From Burkholderia sp. SRS-46 (GTDB lineage Bacteria; Pseudomonadota; Gammaproteobacteria; Burkholderiales; Burkholderiaceae): a DNA stretch of 64,000 nt. Both the position numbers and the translations under genes were made by a program. This document shows positions 54,975 to 64,000 of this stretch, in pieces. The notes under the pieces were generated by a model. That model was given only the letters and a program-made list of their open reading frames with translations. It was not told where the DNA came from and searched no databases. Location of the stretch: NCBI RefSeq assembly GCF_004343775.1, contig NZ_PTXL01000001.1, positions 868,001 to 932,000 of the forward strand. The letters are read 5' to 3'. Every line of letters begins with the position of its first letter. Positions within the stretch are counted from its first letter, which is position 1.

Positions 54975-56801
54975 ATGACCCGCGCCCTTCGCAATATCGC
55001 CATCATCGCTCACGTCGACCACGGCAAGACGACGCTCGTCGACCAACTGCTTCGCCAGTCCGGCACCTTCCGCGACAACCAGCAAGTCGCTGAGCGTGTG
55101 ATGGACTCGAACGACATCGAAAAGGAGCGCGGGATCACGATTCTCGCGAAGAACTGCGCGGTCGAATACGAAGGCACGCACGTCAACATCGTCGACACCC
55201 CGGGGCACGCAGACTTCGGCGGTGAAGTCGAGCGCGTGCTGTCGATGGTCGACTCGGTGCTGCTGCTGGTCGACGCGGTCGAGGGCCCGATGCCGCAGAC
55301 CCGCTTCGTCACGAAGAAGGCGCTGGCGCTCGGCCTGAAGCCGATCGTGGTCGTGAACAAGATCGACCGCCCGGGCGCGCGCATCGACTGGGTGATCAAC
55401 CAGACCTTCGACCTGTTCGACAAGCTCGGCGCGACCGAAGAGCAGCTCGACTTCCCGATCGTCTACGCGTCGGGCCTGAACGGCTACGCGTCGCTCGACC
55501 CGGCCGCGCGCGACGGCGACATGCGTCCGCTGTTCGAGGCGATCCTCGAGCACGTCCCGGTCCGCCCGGCCGACCCGGAAGCGCCGCTGCAGCTGCAGAT
55601 CACGTCGCTCGACTATTCGACGTACGTCGGCCGGATCGGCGTCGGCCGCATCACGCGTGGCCGCATCAAGCCGGGCCAGCCGGTCGTGATGCGCTTCGGC
55701 CCGGAAGGCGACGTGCTGAACCGCAAGATCAACCAGGTGCTATCGTTCAAGGGTCTCGAGCGCGTGCAGGTCGAGTCGGCCGAAGCGGGCGACATCGTGC
55801 TGATCAACGGTATTGAAGACGTCGGCATCGGCGCGACGATCTGCGCGGTCGATACGCCGGAAGCGCTGCCGATGATCACCGTCGACGAACCGACGCTGAC
55901 GATGAACTTCCTCGTCAACTCGTCGCCGCTCGCGGGCCGTGAAGGCAAGTTCGTGACGAGCCGCCAGATCCGCGATCGCCTGATGAAGGAGCTGAACCAC
56001 AACGTCGCGCTGCGCGTGAAGGACACCGGCGACGAAACGGTGTTCGAAGTGTCGGGCCGCGGCGAGCTGCACCTGACGATTCTCGTCGAGAACATGCGCC
56101 GTGAAGGCTACGAGCTGGCCGTGTCGCGTCCGCGCGTCGTGATGCAGGAAATCGACGGCGTGCGTCACGAGCCGTACGAGCTGCTGACCGTCGACCTCGA
56201 AGACGAACACCAGGGCGGCGTGATGGAAGAGCTTGGCCGCCGCAAGGGCGAAATGCTCGACATGGCGTCGGACGGCCGCGGTCGCACGCGTCTGGAATAC
56301 AAGATCTCGGCACGTGGCCTGATCGGCTTCCAGAGTGAATTCCTGACGCTTACGCGCGGCACGGGCCTGATGAGCCACATCTTCGATTCGTACGCACCGG
56401 TCAAGGACGGCTCGGTCTTCGAGCGCCGCAACGGCGTGCTGATCTCGCAGGACGACGGCGCGGCGGTGGCCTACGCACTGTGGAAGCTGCAGGACCGCGG
56501 CCGCATGTTCGTGAAGCCGGGCGACGCGCTCTACGAGGGCATGATCATCGGCATCCACAGCCGCGACAACGACCTCGTCGTGAACCCGATCAAGGGCAAG
56601 CAGCTGACCAACGTGCGTGCGTCGGGCACCGACGAAGCAGTGCGTCTCGTGCCGCCGATCCAGATGTCGCTCGAGTACGCGGTCGAGTTCATCGACGACG
56701 ACGAGCTGGTCGAAGTCACGCCGCAGTCGATTCGCCTGCGCAAGCGCTTCCTGAAGGAGCACGAGCGTCGCCGCGCGAGCCGCGAAGGATCGATCGACTG
56801 A
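54975..56801 (+). CDS. typA: Ribosome-associated GTPase TypA/BipA
   Basis: A 608-residue translational GTPase. The G domain has [20 protein letters not shown], the switch I region [21 protein letters not shown] and NKIDRPGAR. Domain II and EF-G-like domains III and V follow ([20 protein letters not shown]), then the BipA-specific C-terminal domain ([20 protein letters not shown]). TypA aids ribosome assembly and growth at low temperature and under stress. Length is normal. A terminator follows. Confidence 0.97.
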   Translation: MTRALRNIAIIAHVDHGKTTLVDQLLRQSGTFRDNQQVAERVMDSNDIEKERGITILAKNCAVEYEGTHVNIVDTPGHADFGGEVERVLSMVDSVLLLVDAVEGPMPQTRFVTKKALALGLKPIVVVNKIDRPGARIDWVINQTFDLFDKLGATEEQLDFPIVYASGLNGYASLDPAARDGDMRPLFEAILEHVPVRPADPEAPLQLQITSLDYSTYVGRIGVGRITRGRIKPGQPVVMRFGPEGDVLNRKINQVLSFKGLERVQVESAEAGDIVLINGIEDVGIGATICAVDTPEALPMITVDEPTLTMNFLVNSSPLAGREGKFVTSRQIRDRLMKELNHNVALRVKDTGDETVFEVSGRGELHLTILVENMRREGYELAVSRPRVVMQEIDGVRHEPYELLTVDLEDEHQGGVMEELGRRKGEMLDMASDGRGRTRLEYKISARGLIGFQSEFLTLTRGTGLMSHIFDSYAPVKDGSVFERRNGVLISQDDGAAVAYALWKLQDRGRMFVKPGDALYEGMIIGIHSRDNDLVVNPIKGKQLTNVRASGTDEAVRLVPPIQMSLEYAVEFIDDDELVEVTPQSIRLRKRFLKEHERRRASREGSID

Positions 56802-56833
56802 TGCGCGCCGGAGCGATCCGGGCATCGTGAAAG

Positions 56834-56855
56834 AGCCGCCTTCGGGCGGCTTTTT
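56834..56855 (+). terminator. Intrinsic terminator after typA
   Basis: GCCGCC-TTCG-GGCGGC with a T5 tail, 33 bp after the typA stop. Confidence 0.9.
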
Positions 56856-57118
56856 CGCATCCGCGCGACGTGCAATCGGCGTGCCTGCAAAACACTCTTT
56901 CACGGATGCGCGGCAATCGGGCCAAACCCCCGTCGCGCCTCGCTTTTGCGCGGTTGTGCATGAACTCCGGTATTGGTTCTGTGATATGCTGCGCGCACGC
57001 AAGTTTTAGGTCCTTCCAAGCAAGACTTGATTCGCAATCCGCTAAACGGTCAGGCCGTGTCGCGGAAGGTTGAGCAACCCGCTATTTCTCGAGAAGCTCG
57101 AAGAAAGGTGAGCGTAAA

Positions 57119-59983
57119 ATGTCAGATGTAATGAAGCAGTTTCAGCTGAACTCCTATTTGTTCGGCGGCAATGCTTCGTACGTAGAAGAACTGTACGATG
57201 CATATCTCGATAATCCGGCGTCAGTGCCCGAGAACTGGCGAGAGTATTTCGACGCGTTGCAGAATGTGCCTGCAACGGACGGTTCGAACGCCAGCGACGT
57301 GGCGCACCACCCGATCGTCGAGTCGTTCGCGCAGCGTGCGAAGGCCAATGCCTTCATCCCGCGCGAAAGCGGCACCAATCTGGCAACCGCGCGCAAGCAG
57401 GTCCACGTCCAGTCCCTCATCAGCGCCTATCGCTTCCTTGGCTCGCAATGGGCCAATCTCGATCCCCTGAAGCGTCGCGAACGTCCCGCCATTCCCGAAC
57501 TCGAACCCGCGTTCTACGACTTCTCCGAGGCCGACCTCGACCAGACGTTCAGCGCGAGCAACCTGTACTTCGGTTTCGACCAGGCGTCGCTGCGCGACAT
57601 CGTCAAGGGCCTGCGCGACACGTACTGCGGCACGATCGGCGCCGAGTACATGTACATCAGCGATCCTGAGCAGAAGCGCTGGTGGCAGGAGCGCCTGGAG
57701 TCGACCCGTGCGACGCCGGGCTTCTCGGCAGACGAGAAGAAGCACATCCTGAACCGCCTGACGGCCGCTGAAGGCCTCGAGCGCTACCTGCATACCAAGT
57801 ACGTCGGCCAGAAGCGCTTCTCGCTCGAAGGCGGCGAAAGCTTCATCGCGGCGATGGACGAAGTCGTCCAGCACTCGGGCCGCAAGGGCGTGCAGGAAAT
57901 CGTCATCGGCATGGCCCACCGCGGCCGCCTGAACGTGCTCGTCAACACGCTCGGCAAGATGCCGGCGGACCTGTTCGCGGAATTCGAAGGCAAGCACGTC
58001 GACGACCTGCCGGCCGGCGACGTGAAGTACCACAAGGGCTTCTCGTCGGACGTGTCGACCGAAGGCGGCCCGGTTCACCTGTCGCTCGCGTTCAACCCGT
58101 CGCACCTTGAAATCGTCAACCCGGTGGTCGAAGGTTCCGCGAAGGCGCGGATGGACCGTCGCGGCGACGAAGACGGCCTGCAAGTGCTGCCGGTGCAGAT
58201 CCACGGCGACGCGGCCTTCGCTGGCCAGGGCGTCGTGATGGAAACGCTGAACCTCGCGCAGACGCGCGGTTACGGCACGCACGGCACGCTGCACATCGTC
58301 ATCAACAACCAGATCGGCTTCACGACGTCGGACCCGCGCGACGCGCGCTCGACGCTGTACTGTACCGACGTCGTCAAGATGATCGAGGCGCCGGTGCTGC
58401 ACGTGAACGGCGACGATCCGGAAGCGGTGATCCTCGCGACGCAGATCGCGATCGACTACCGGATGCAGTTCCACAAGGATGTCGTGATCGACATCGTCTG
58501 CTTCCGCAAGCTGGGTCACAACGAGCAGGACACGCCGGCGGTCACGCAGCCGCTGATGTACAAGAAGATCGCGCAGCACCCGGGCACCCGTGCGCTGTAC
58601 GCCGAGAAGCTCGTGCAGCAGGGCGTGATCAGCGCGGACGACGCCGACGGTTTCGTGAAGGCGTACCGCAAGGCGATGGACGACGGCCACCACACGATCG
58701 ATCCGGTGCTGTCGAACTACAAGAGCAAGTACGCGGTCGACTGGATGCCGTTCCTGAACCGCAAGTGGACGGACGCAGCCGACACGGCTGTGCCGCTCGC
58801 CGAGCTGAAGCGCCTCGGCGAACGCATCACGACCGTTCCGCAAGACTTCAAGGTTCACCCGCTCGTCGAGCGCGTGATCAACGACCGCCGCAACATGGCG
58901 CGCGGCGACCAGCCGCTCGACTGGGGCATGGCCGAACACCTCGCGTTCGCGTCGCTCGTCGCATCGGGCTACTCGGTGCGCCTGACGGGCCAGGACTCGG
59001 GCCGCGGCACGTTCACGCACCGCCACGCGGTGCTGCACGACCAGAACCGCGAGCGCTGGAACGACGGCACGTACGTGCCGCTGCAGAACATCGCCGAAGG
59101 CCAGGCGAAGTTCACGGTGATCGACTCGGTGCTGTCGGAAGAGGCGGTGCTGGGCTTCGAATACGGCTACTCGACCGCCGAGCCGAACACGCTCGTGCTG
59201 TGGGAAGCGCAGTTCGGCGACTTCGTCAACGGCGCGCAGGTCGTGATCGACCAGTTCATCTCGTCGGGCGAAGTGAAGTGGGGTCGCGTGTCGGGTCTCA
59301 CGATGCTGCTGCCGCACGGCTATGAAGGCCAGGGCCCGGAGCACTCGTCGACCCGTATCGAGCGTTTCCTGCAACTGTGCGCGGATCACAACATGCAGGT
59401 CGTCCAGCCGACGACGCCGGCGCAGATCTTCCATCTGCTGCGCCGCCAGATGATCCGCCTGTTCCGCAAGCCGCTGATCATCGCGACGCCGAAGTCGCTG
59501 CTGCGTCACAAGGAAGCCGTGTCGGACCTGTCGGAACTGGCGAAGGGCTCGTTCCAGCCGGTGCTGGGCGAAATCGACGGCGGCATCGACGCGAAGAAGG
59601 TCAAGCGCGTGCTGGCCTGCTCGGGCCGCGTGTACTTCGACCTCGTCGCGCATCGCCGCGAAGCGAAGGCGAACGACGTTGCGATCATCCGTATCGAACA
59701 GCTGTATCCGTTCGCGCACAAGCAGTTCGAAGCTGAACTGAAGAAGTACGAGAACGCGACGGAAGTGGTCTGGGTGCAGGACGAGCCGCAAAACCAGGGC
59801 CCGTGGTTCTACGTCGAACACCACCTGAAGGAAGGCATGAAGGAAGGTCAGAAGCTGGCATACAGCGGCCGTCCGGCTTCGGCCTCGCCGGCAGTCGGCT
59901 ACTACGCGAAGCACTACGAGCAGCAGAAGGCCCTCATCGAAGGTGCATTCGGCCGCCTGAAGAGCGCATCGATCGCGAAATAA
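57119..59983 (+). CDS. sucA: 2-oxoglutarate dehydrogenase E1 component
   Basis: A 954-residue thiamine-diphosphate enzyme. The N-terminal segment (FGGNASYVEELYDAYLDNPA) binds the E2 core. The core contains GMAHRGRLNVLVNTLGKMPA, AFNPSHLEIVNPVVEGSAKA, HGDAAFAGQGVVMETLNLAQ and LPHGYEGQGPEHSSTRIERF. It decarboxylates 2-oxoglutarate and passes the succinyl group to the lipoate of SucB in the TCA cycle. Start follows GAAAGGTGA. It is followed by sucB and lpdA on the same strand. Confidence 0.97.
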   Translation: MSDVMKQFQLNSYLFGGNASYVEELYDAYLDNPASVPENWREYFDALQNVPATDGSNASDVAHHPIVESFAQRAKANAFIPRESGTNLATARKQVHVQSLISAYRFLGSQWANLDPLKRRERPAIPELEPAFYDFSEADLDQTFSASNLYFGFDQASLRDIVKGLRDTYCGTIGAEYMYISDPEQKRWWQERLESTRATPGFSADEKKHILNRLTAAEGLERYLHTKYVGQKRFSLEGGESFIAAMDEVVQHSGRKGVQEIVIGMAHRGRLNVLVNTLGKMPADLFAEFEGKHVDDLPAGDVKYHKGFSSDVSTEGGPVHLSLAFNPSHLEIVNPVVEGSAKARMDRRGDEDGLQVLPVQIHGDAAFAGQGVVMETLNLAQTRGYGTHGTLHIVINNQIGFTTSDPRDARSTLYCTDVVKMIEAPVLHVNGDDPEAVILATQIAIDYRMQFHKDVVIDIVCFRKLGHNEQDTPAVTQPLMYKKIAQHPGTRALYAEKLVQQGVISADDADGFVKAYRKAMDDGHHTIDPVLSNYKSKYAVDWMPFLNRKWTDAADTAVPLAELKRLGERITTVPQDFKVHPLVERVINDRRNMARGDQPLDWGMAEHLAFASLVASGYSVRLTGQDSGRGTFTHRHAVLHDQNRERWNDGTYVPLQNIAEGQAKFTVIDSVLSEEAVLGFEYGYSTAEPNTLVLWEAQFGDFVNGAQVVIDQFISSGEVKWGRVSGLTMLLPHGYEGQGPEHSSTRIERFLQLCADHNMQVVQPTTPAQIFHLLRRQMIRLFRKPLIIATPKSLLRHKEAVSDLSELAKGSFQPVLGEIDGGIDAKKVKRVLACSGRVYFDLVAHRREAKANDVAIIRIEQLYPFAHKQFEAELKKYENATEVVWVQDEPQNQGPWFYVEHHLKEGMKEGQKLAYSGRPASASPAVGYYAKHYEQQKALIEGAFGRLKSASIAK

Positions 59984-59999
59984 AGGACGAAAGCGAAAC

Positions 60000-60022
60000 G
60001 GGAAAGCGCATGGCGCTTTCCC
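60000..60022 (+). repeat. Stable hairpin between sucA and sucB
   Basis: GGGAAAGCGC-ATG-GCGCTTTCCC: a perfect 10-bp stem with a 3-nt loop, 17 bp after the sucA stop, followed by GAATCTTTT. It could weaken transcription into sucB, stabilise the sucA message end, or act as a processing site. Confidence 0.5.
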
Positions 60023-60118
60023 GAATCTTTTGGCCCGCAGGACGCGTCGCGCGCCGCACCGGCCGGAAGAGTCGCCCGAACCTCGTCATTACCCAGATTA
60101 AGCATCCAGGAAAATCAC

Positions 60119-61390
60119 ATGGCTATCGTAGAAGTCAAAGTCCCCCAGCTGTCGGAGTCGGTGTCGGAAGCCACCATGCTGCAGTGGAAGAAGAAGCCCG
60201 GCGAAGCTGTCGCGCAGGACGAAATCCTGATCGAACTCGAAACCGACAAGGTCGTGCTCGAAGTGCCGGCACCGGCCGCGGGCGTGCTCGCGCAAGTGCT
60301 GCAGAACGACGGTGACACGGTGGTCGCGGATCAACTGATCGCGACGATCGACACCGAAGCGAAGGCGGGTGCCGTCGCTGCCGCGGCTGGCGCAGCCGAA
60401 GTCCAGCCGGCCGCAGCACCCGCTGCCGCACCGGCCGCGCAGCCGGCTGCCGCCGCTGCGTCGAGCACCGCCGCCGCATCGCCGGCCGCGTCGAAGCTGC
60501 TGGCCGAGAAGGGCCTGTCGGCGGGCGACGTCGCAGGTTCGGGCCGCGACGGCCGCGTCACGAAGGGCGACGCGCTGGCCGCAGGCAGCGCACCGAAGGC
60601 TGCTCCGGCTGCCGCGCCGGCGAAGGCCGCTGCGAAGCCGGCGCTGCAGGAAGTGAAGGTGCCGGCGTCGGCAACGACCTGGCTGAACGACCGTCCGGAG
60701 CAGCGCGTGCCGATGTCGCGCCTGCGCGCGCGTATCGCCGAGCGTCTGCTCGAGTCGCAGCAGACCAACGCGATCCTGACGACGTTCAACGAAGTGAACA
60801 TGGCCCCGGTCATGGAGCTGCGCAACAAGTACAAGGACAAGTTCGAGAAGGAACATGGCGTGAAGCTCGGCTTCATGTCGTTCTTCGTGAAGGCCGCCGT
60901 GCACGCGCTGAAGAAGTTCCCGCTCGTGAACGCGTCGATCGACGGTAACGACATCGTCTATCACGGCTACTTCGACATCGGTATCGCCGTCGGCTCGCCG
61001 CGCGGCCTCGTGGTGCCGATCCTGCGCAACGCCGACCAGCTGAGCCTCGCCGAGATCGAGAAGAAGATCGCCGAGTTCGGCCAGAAGGCGAAGGACGGCA
61101 AGCTGTCGATCGACGAAATGACCGGCGGTACGTTCTCGATCTCGAACGGCGGCGTGTTCGGCTCGATGCTGTCGACCCCGATCATCAACCCGCCGCAGTC
61201 GGCAATCCTCGGCGTGCACGCGACGAAGGATCGTGCAGTCGTCGAAAACGGCCAGATCGTGATCCGCCCGATCAACTACCTGGCGCTGTCGTACGACCAC
61301 CGGATCATCGACGGCCGCGAAGCGGTGCTGTCGCTCGTCGCGATGAAGGATGCGCTCGAGGATCCGGCACGCCTGCTGCTCGACCTGTAA
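60119..61390 (+). CDS. sucB: Dihydrolipoamide succinyltransferase (E2 of OGDH)
   Basis: A 423-residue E2. The lipoyl domain has [20 protein letters not shown] and the lipoylated Lys44 in [17 protein letters not shown]. An Ala/Pro-rich linker and a peripheral-subunit-binding domain ([20 protein letters not shown]) follow. The catalytic domain ([20 protein letters not shown]) ends with the active-site [14 protein letters not shown]. It transfers succinyl from lipoate to CoA. Start follows CCAGGA. Confidence 0.97.
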   Translation: MAIVEVKVPQLSESVSEATMLQWKKKPGEAVAQDEILIELETDKVVLEVPAPAAGVLAQVLQNDGDTVVADQLIATIDTEAKAGAVAAAAGAAEVQPAAAPAAAPAAQPAAAAASSTAAASPAASKLLAEKGLSAGDVAGSGRDGRVTKGDALAAGSAPKAAPAAAPAKAAAKPALQEVKVPASATTWLNDRPEQRVPMSRLRARIAERLLESQQTNAILTTFNEVNMAPVMELRNKYKDKFEKEHGVKLGFMSFFVKAAVHALKKFPLVNASIDGNDIVYHGYFDIGIAVGSPRGLVVPILRNADQLSLAEIEKKIAEFGQKAKDGKLSIDEMTGGTFSISNGGVFGSMLSTPIINPPQSAILGVHATKDRAVVENGQIVIRPINYLALSYDHRIIDGREAVLSLVAMKDALEDPARLLLDL

Positions 61391-61472
61391 GCCACGCCAC
61401 CTGCATTGACCCGCTCCGCACGGGCGCGCGACCTCGCGCGCCCGTGCGGATGCACAAGAAGAAAGGATTGCC

Positions 61473-62903
61473 ATGTCCAAGGATTTTGACGTCGTCGTGA
61501 TCGGCGCCGGCCCCGGCGGCTACATCGCCGCGATCCGCGCCGCTCAACTGGGCAAGACCGTTGCCTGTATCGAAAAGTGGAAGAACCCGGCCGGCGCGCT
61601 GAAGCTCGGCGGCACCTGCCTGAACGTCGGCTGCATCCCGTCGAAGGCGCTGCTCGCATCGTCGGAAGAGTTCGAGAACGCATCGCACCACCTCGCCGAC
61701 CACGGCATCAGCGTCGACGGCGTGAAGATCGACCTCGCGAAGATGCTCGGCCGCAAGGACGGCATCGTCGAGAAGATGACGAGCGGGATCGAGTTCCTGT
61801 TCAAGAAGAACAAGATCACCTGGCTGAAGGGCCACGGCAAGTTCACCGGCAAGACCGACGCCGGCGTGCAGATCGAAGTGAGCGGCGAGGGTGAAGCCGA
61901 AGTCGTCACCGCGAAGAACGTGATCATCGCGACGGGCTCGAAGGCGCGTCACCTGCCGGGCATCCCGGTCGACAACAAGATCGTGTCGGACAACGAAGGC
62001 GCACTGACGTTCGACGCGGTGCCGAAGAAGCTCGCCGTGATCGGCGCAGGCGTGATCGGCCTCGAGCTCGGCTCGGTGTGGCGCCGCCTGGGTGCCGAAG
62101 TGACGGTGCTCGAAGCGCTGCCGGCGTTCCTCGGCGCGGCCGACGAAGCGCTCGCGAAGGAAGCGGCCAAGCTGTTCAAGAAGCAGGGCCTCGACATCCA
62201 TCTCGGCGTGAAGATCGGCGAAGTGAAGACGACCGCGAACGGCGTGTCGATCGCTTACACCGACAAGGACGGCAACGCGCAGACGCTCGACGCCGACCGC
62301 CTGATCGTGTCGGTCGGCCGCGTGCCGAACACCGACAACCTCGGCCTGGAGGCGATCGGCCTGAAGGCGAACGAGCGCGGCTTCATCGACGTGGACGACC
62401 ACTGCCGCACGGCGGTGCCGAACGTGTTCGCGATCGGCGACGTGGTGCGCGGCCCGATGCTCGCGCACAAGGCGGAAGACGAAGGCGTGCTGGTCGCGGA
62501 AGTGATCGACGGCCAGAAGCCGCACATCGACTACAACTGCATTCCGTGGGTGATCTACACGTACCCGGAAATCGCATGGGTCGGCAAGACGGAGCAGCAG
62601 CTGAAGGCGGAAGGCCGCGAGATCAAGTCGGGCAAGTTCCCGTTCTCGATCAACGGCCGCGCGCTCGGCATGAACGCGCCGGACGGCTTCGTGAAGATGA
62701 TCGCGGACGCGAAGACCGACGAACTGCTCGGCGTGCACGTGATCGCGGCGAACGCGTCGGACCTGATCGCGGAAGCCGTGGTGGCGATGGAGTTCAAGGC
62801 GGCGTCGGAAGACATCGCCCGCATCTGCCATCCGCACCCGTCGATGTCCGAAGTGATGCGCGAAGCTGCGCTGGCCGTCGACAAGCGCTCGCTGAACAGC
62901 TAA
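61473..62903 (+). CDS. lpdA: Dihydrolipoamide dehydrogenase (E3)
   Basis: A 476-residue flavoprotein with an FAD motif (DVVVIGAGPGGYIAAIRAAQ), redox disulfide in GGTCLNVGCIPSKALL, NAD-binding motif (KLAVIGAGVIGLELGSVWRR), second FAD motif (VFAIGDVVRGPMLAHKAEDE) and the active-site dyad in CHPHPSMSEVMREAA. It reoxidises lipoamide of the 2-oxoglutarate dehydrogenase complex. It lies 82 bp after sucB in the same operon, behind a GAAAGGA ribosome site. Confidence 0.97.
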   Translation: MSKDFDVVVIGAGPGGYIAAIRAAQLGKTVACIEKWKNPAGALKLGGTCLNVGCIPSKALLASSEEFENASHHLADHGISVDGVKIDLAKMLGRKDGIVEKMTSGIEFLFKKNKITWLKGHGKFTGKTDAGVQIEVSGEGEAEVVTAKNVIIATGSKARHLPGIPVDNKIVSDNEGALTFDAVPKKLAVIGAGVIGLELGSVWRRLGAEVTVLEALPAFLGAADEALAKEAAKLFKKQGLDIHLGVKIGEVKTTANGVSIAYTDKDGNAQTLDADRLIVSVGRVPNTDNLGLEAIGLKANERGFIDVDDHCRTAVPNVFAIGDVVRGPMLAHKAEDEGVLVAEVIDGQKPHIDYNCIPWVIYTYPEIAWVGKTEQQLKAEGREIKSGKFPFSINGRALGMNAPDGFVKMIADAKTDELLGVHVIAANASDLIAEAVVAMEFKAASEDIARICHPHPSMSEVMREAALAVDKRSLNS

Positions 62904-62952
62904 GCGCGCATTGACGCGCCGGCCCGTTCTGCGGCCGGCGCTGCGATCCTGC

Positions 62953-62992
62953 GACGAAGGCGGGCGGGGTTTCCTGCCCGCCTTCGTCTTTT
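62953..62992 (+). terminator. Intrinsic terminator after lpdA
   Basis: A perfect 13-bp stem GACGAAGGCGGGC/GCCCGCCTTCGTC with a 10-nt loop and TTTTCC tail, 12 bp before the zapE start. The closeness suggests it also limits readthrough into zapE. Confidence 0.85.
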
Positions 62993-63004
62993 CCGGTTTG
63001 CCCG

Positions 63005-64000
63005 ATGAACGTCACCGAATACTACGCGCGGGAGTTGACCACGCGCGGTTACCAGTCCGATTCCGCGCAGCGCGCGGCGATCGACCGCCTGCAGCGTTGC
63101 TACGACGAGTGGGTCGCATACAAGGCGCGCCGCTCGAATGCGTTCAAGAAGCTCATCATCCATCCGAACCTGCCGCGCGGCGTCTACATGTGGGGTGGCG
63201 TCGGGCGCGGCAAGAGCTTCCTGATGGACAGCTTCTTCGCGGTCGTGCCGGTGCAGCGCAAGACGCGCCTGCATTTCCACGAGTTCATGCGCGAGGTGCA
63301 CCGCGAGCTCGAGGAACTGAAGGGGCAGGCCGATCCGCTCGACGAGCTCGCACGCCGCATCGCGAAGCGCTACCGGCTGATCTGCTTCGACGAATTCCAC
63401 GTGTCGGACATCGCCGACGCGATGATCCTGTATCGCCTGCTCGACCGGCTGTTCACGAACGGCGTGCAGTTCGTGATGACGTCCAACTACGATCCGGACG
63501 ACCTGTATCCGGACGGCCTGCATCGCGACCGGATGCTGCCGGCGATCGCGCTGCTCAAGGACAAGCTCGACGTGCTCAACGTCGACGCGGGCGTCGACTA
63601 TCGCCAGCGCACGCTCGCGCAGGTGCAGATGTACCACACGCCGCTCGGCGCGGAGACCGATCGCGCATTGCGCCACGCATTCGCGAAGCTCGCCGCGGTG
63701 CCCGACGAGAGCCCGATCCTGCACATCGAGAAGCGCGAGCTGAAGGCGCTGCGCAAGGCCGATGGCGTGGTGTGGTTCGATTTCGCGACGCTGTGCGGCG
63801 GGCCGCGCTCGCAGAACGATTACCTCGAGCTCGCGAGCCGCTTCCATGCGATCGTGCTGTCGGAGGTGCCGCAGATGTCGCCGCGCATGGCGTCGGAGGC
63901 CCGCCGCTTCACCTGGCTGATCGACGTGCTGTACGACCACAAGGTCAAGCTGCTGATGTCCGCGGCGGTGCCGGCCGAGTCGCTGTACGTCGAAGGGCCG
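63005..64000 (+). CDS. zapE: Cell-division ATPase ZapE/AFG1 family (3' end outside window)
   Basis: The first 332 residues of an AFG1-type ATPase are present. MNVTEYYARELTTRGYQSDS is followed by Walker A in RGVYMWGGVGRGKSFLMDSF, HFHEFMREVHRELEELKGQA, Walker B in YRLICFDEFHVSDIADAMIL and sensor residues in VQFVMTSNYDPDDLYPDGLH. In E. coli ZapE binds FtsZ and destabilises rings under stress. The gene runs off the window end; the family is about 365 residues, so some 30 are missing. Confidence 0.93.
   Translation, partial: MNVTEYYARELTTRGYQSDSAQRAAIDRLQRCYDEWVAYKARRSNAFKKLIIHPNLPRGVYMWGGVGRGKSFLMDSFFAVVPVQRKTRLHFHEFMREVHRELEELKGQADPLDELARRIAKRYRLICFDEFHVSDIADAMILYRLLDRLFTNGVQFVMTSNYDPDDLYPDGLHRDRMLPAIALLKDKLDVLNVDAGVDYRQRTLAQVQMYHTPLGAETDRALRHAFAKLAAVPDESPILHIEKRELKALRKADGVVWFDFATLCGGPRSQNDYLELASRFHAIVLSEVPQMSPRMASEARRFTWLIDVLYDHKVKLLMSAAVPAESLYVEGP

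Noticed and set aside
57221..59914. Nearly 900-codon antisense frame opposite sucA
   Set aside because: Mirror of sucA codon bias; no recognisable motif.

Overview
The window is a stretch of a high-GC betaproteobacterial chromosome. Gene content and order (relA, tRNA-Val, thrS-infC-rpmI-rplT-pheS-pheT-ihfA-merR; scpB-rluB-rimP-nusA-infB-rbfA-truB; typA; sucA-sucB-lpdA-zapE) match the primary chromosome of Burkholderia, most likely the B. cepacia complex. That is a judgement from protein recognition and synteny, not from a database search.

Layout. 1-6.5 kb: a LysR regulator (cut by the window edge) divergent from an RhtA-like exporter, a heme-oxygenase-fold protein beside a decayed ATP-grasp gene, an alpha/beta hydrolase, a RidA protein and the (p)ppGpp synthetase RelA. 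6.5-14.8 kb: tRNA-Val and the translation cluster from thrS to ihfA, with infC starting at a non-AUG codon. 14.8-17.1 kb: a large lipoprotein-like protein with two copies of one domain. 17.35-26.8 kb: a 9.4-kb genomic island in the 3' end of tRNA-Pro(GGG), bounded by a perfect 27-bp repeat. It carries a tyrosine integrase, an H-NS-like protein, an XRE regulator, an STM2901/DUF1493 pair, a serine recombinase, a DUF5677 protein and a minus-strand operon. That operon encodes a DarT-type DNA ADP-ribosyltransferase, its NADAR antitoxin, a cysteine-rich mini-protein and a DUF3644 protein with a HEPN-like R-x4-H motif.

26.8-39.7 kb is mixed: a Crp/Fnr regulator divergent from a porin, bamC, a second lower-GC insert (small orphan gene, AAA ATPase, DUF4276/TOPRIM-like protein) that looks like a defence module, several small secreted or unknown proteins, a stand-alone DUF4096 transposase-derived protein and a LysR regulator. 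40.1-49.6 kb is the scpB-to-truB cluster, with a clear sigma70 promoter and an intrinsic terminator in the rimP-nusA-infB leader. 49.7-54.7 kb is a MarR-controlled tripartite efflux operon (MarR, outer-membrane factor, EmrA, EmrB). 55-64 kb holds typA, the 2-oxoglutarate dehydrogenase genes and the start of zapE.

The most interesting material is the island operon at 23.5-26.0 kb and the ATPase/TOPRIM-like pair at 32.4-34.5 kb. Both are candidate anti-phage modules; the first combines DNA ADP-ribosylation with a possible HEPN ribonuclease in one transcription unit. No CRISPR array, rRNA operon or intact insertion sequence was seen.
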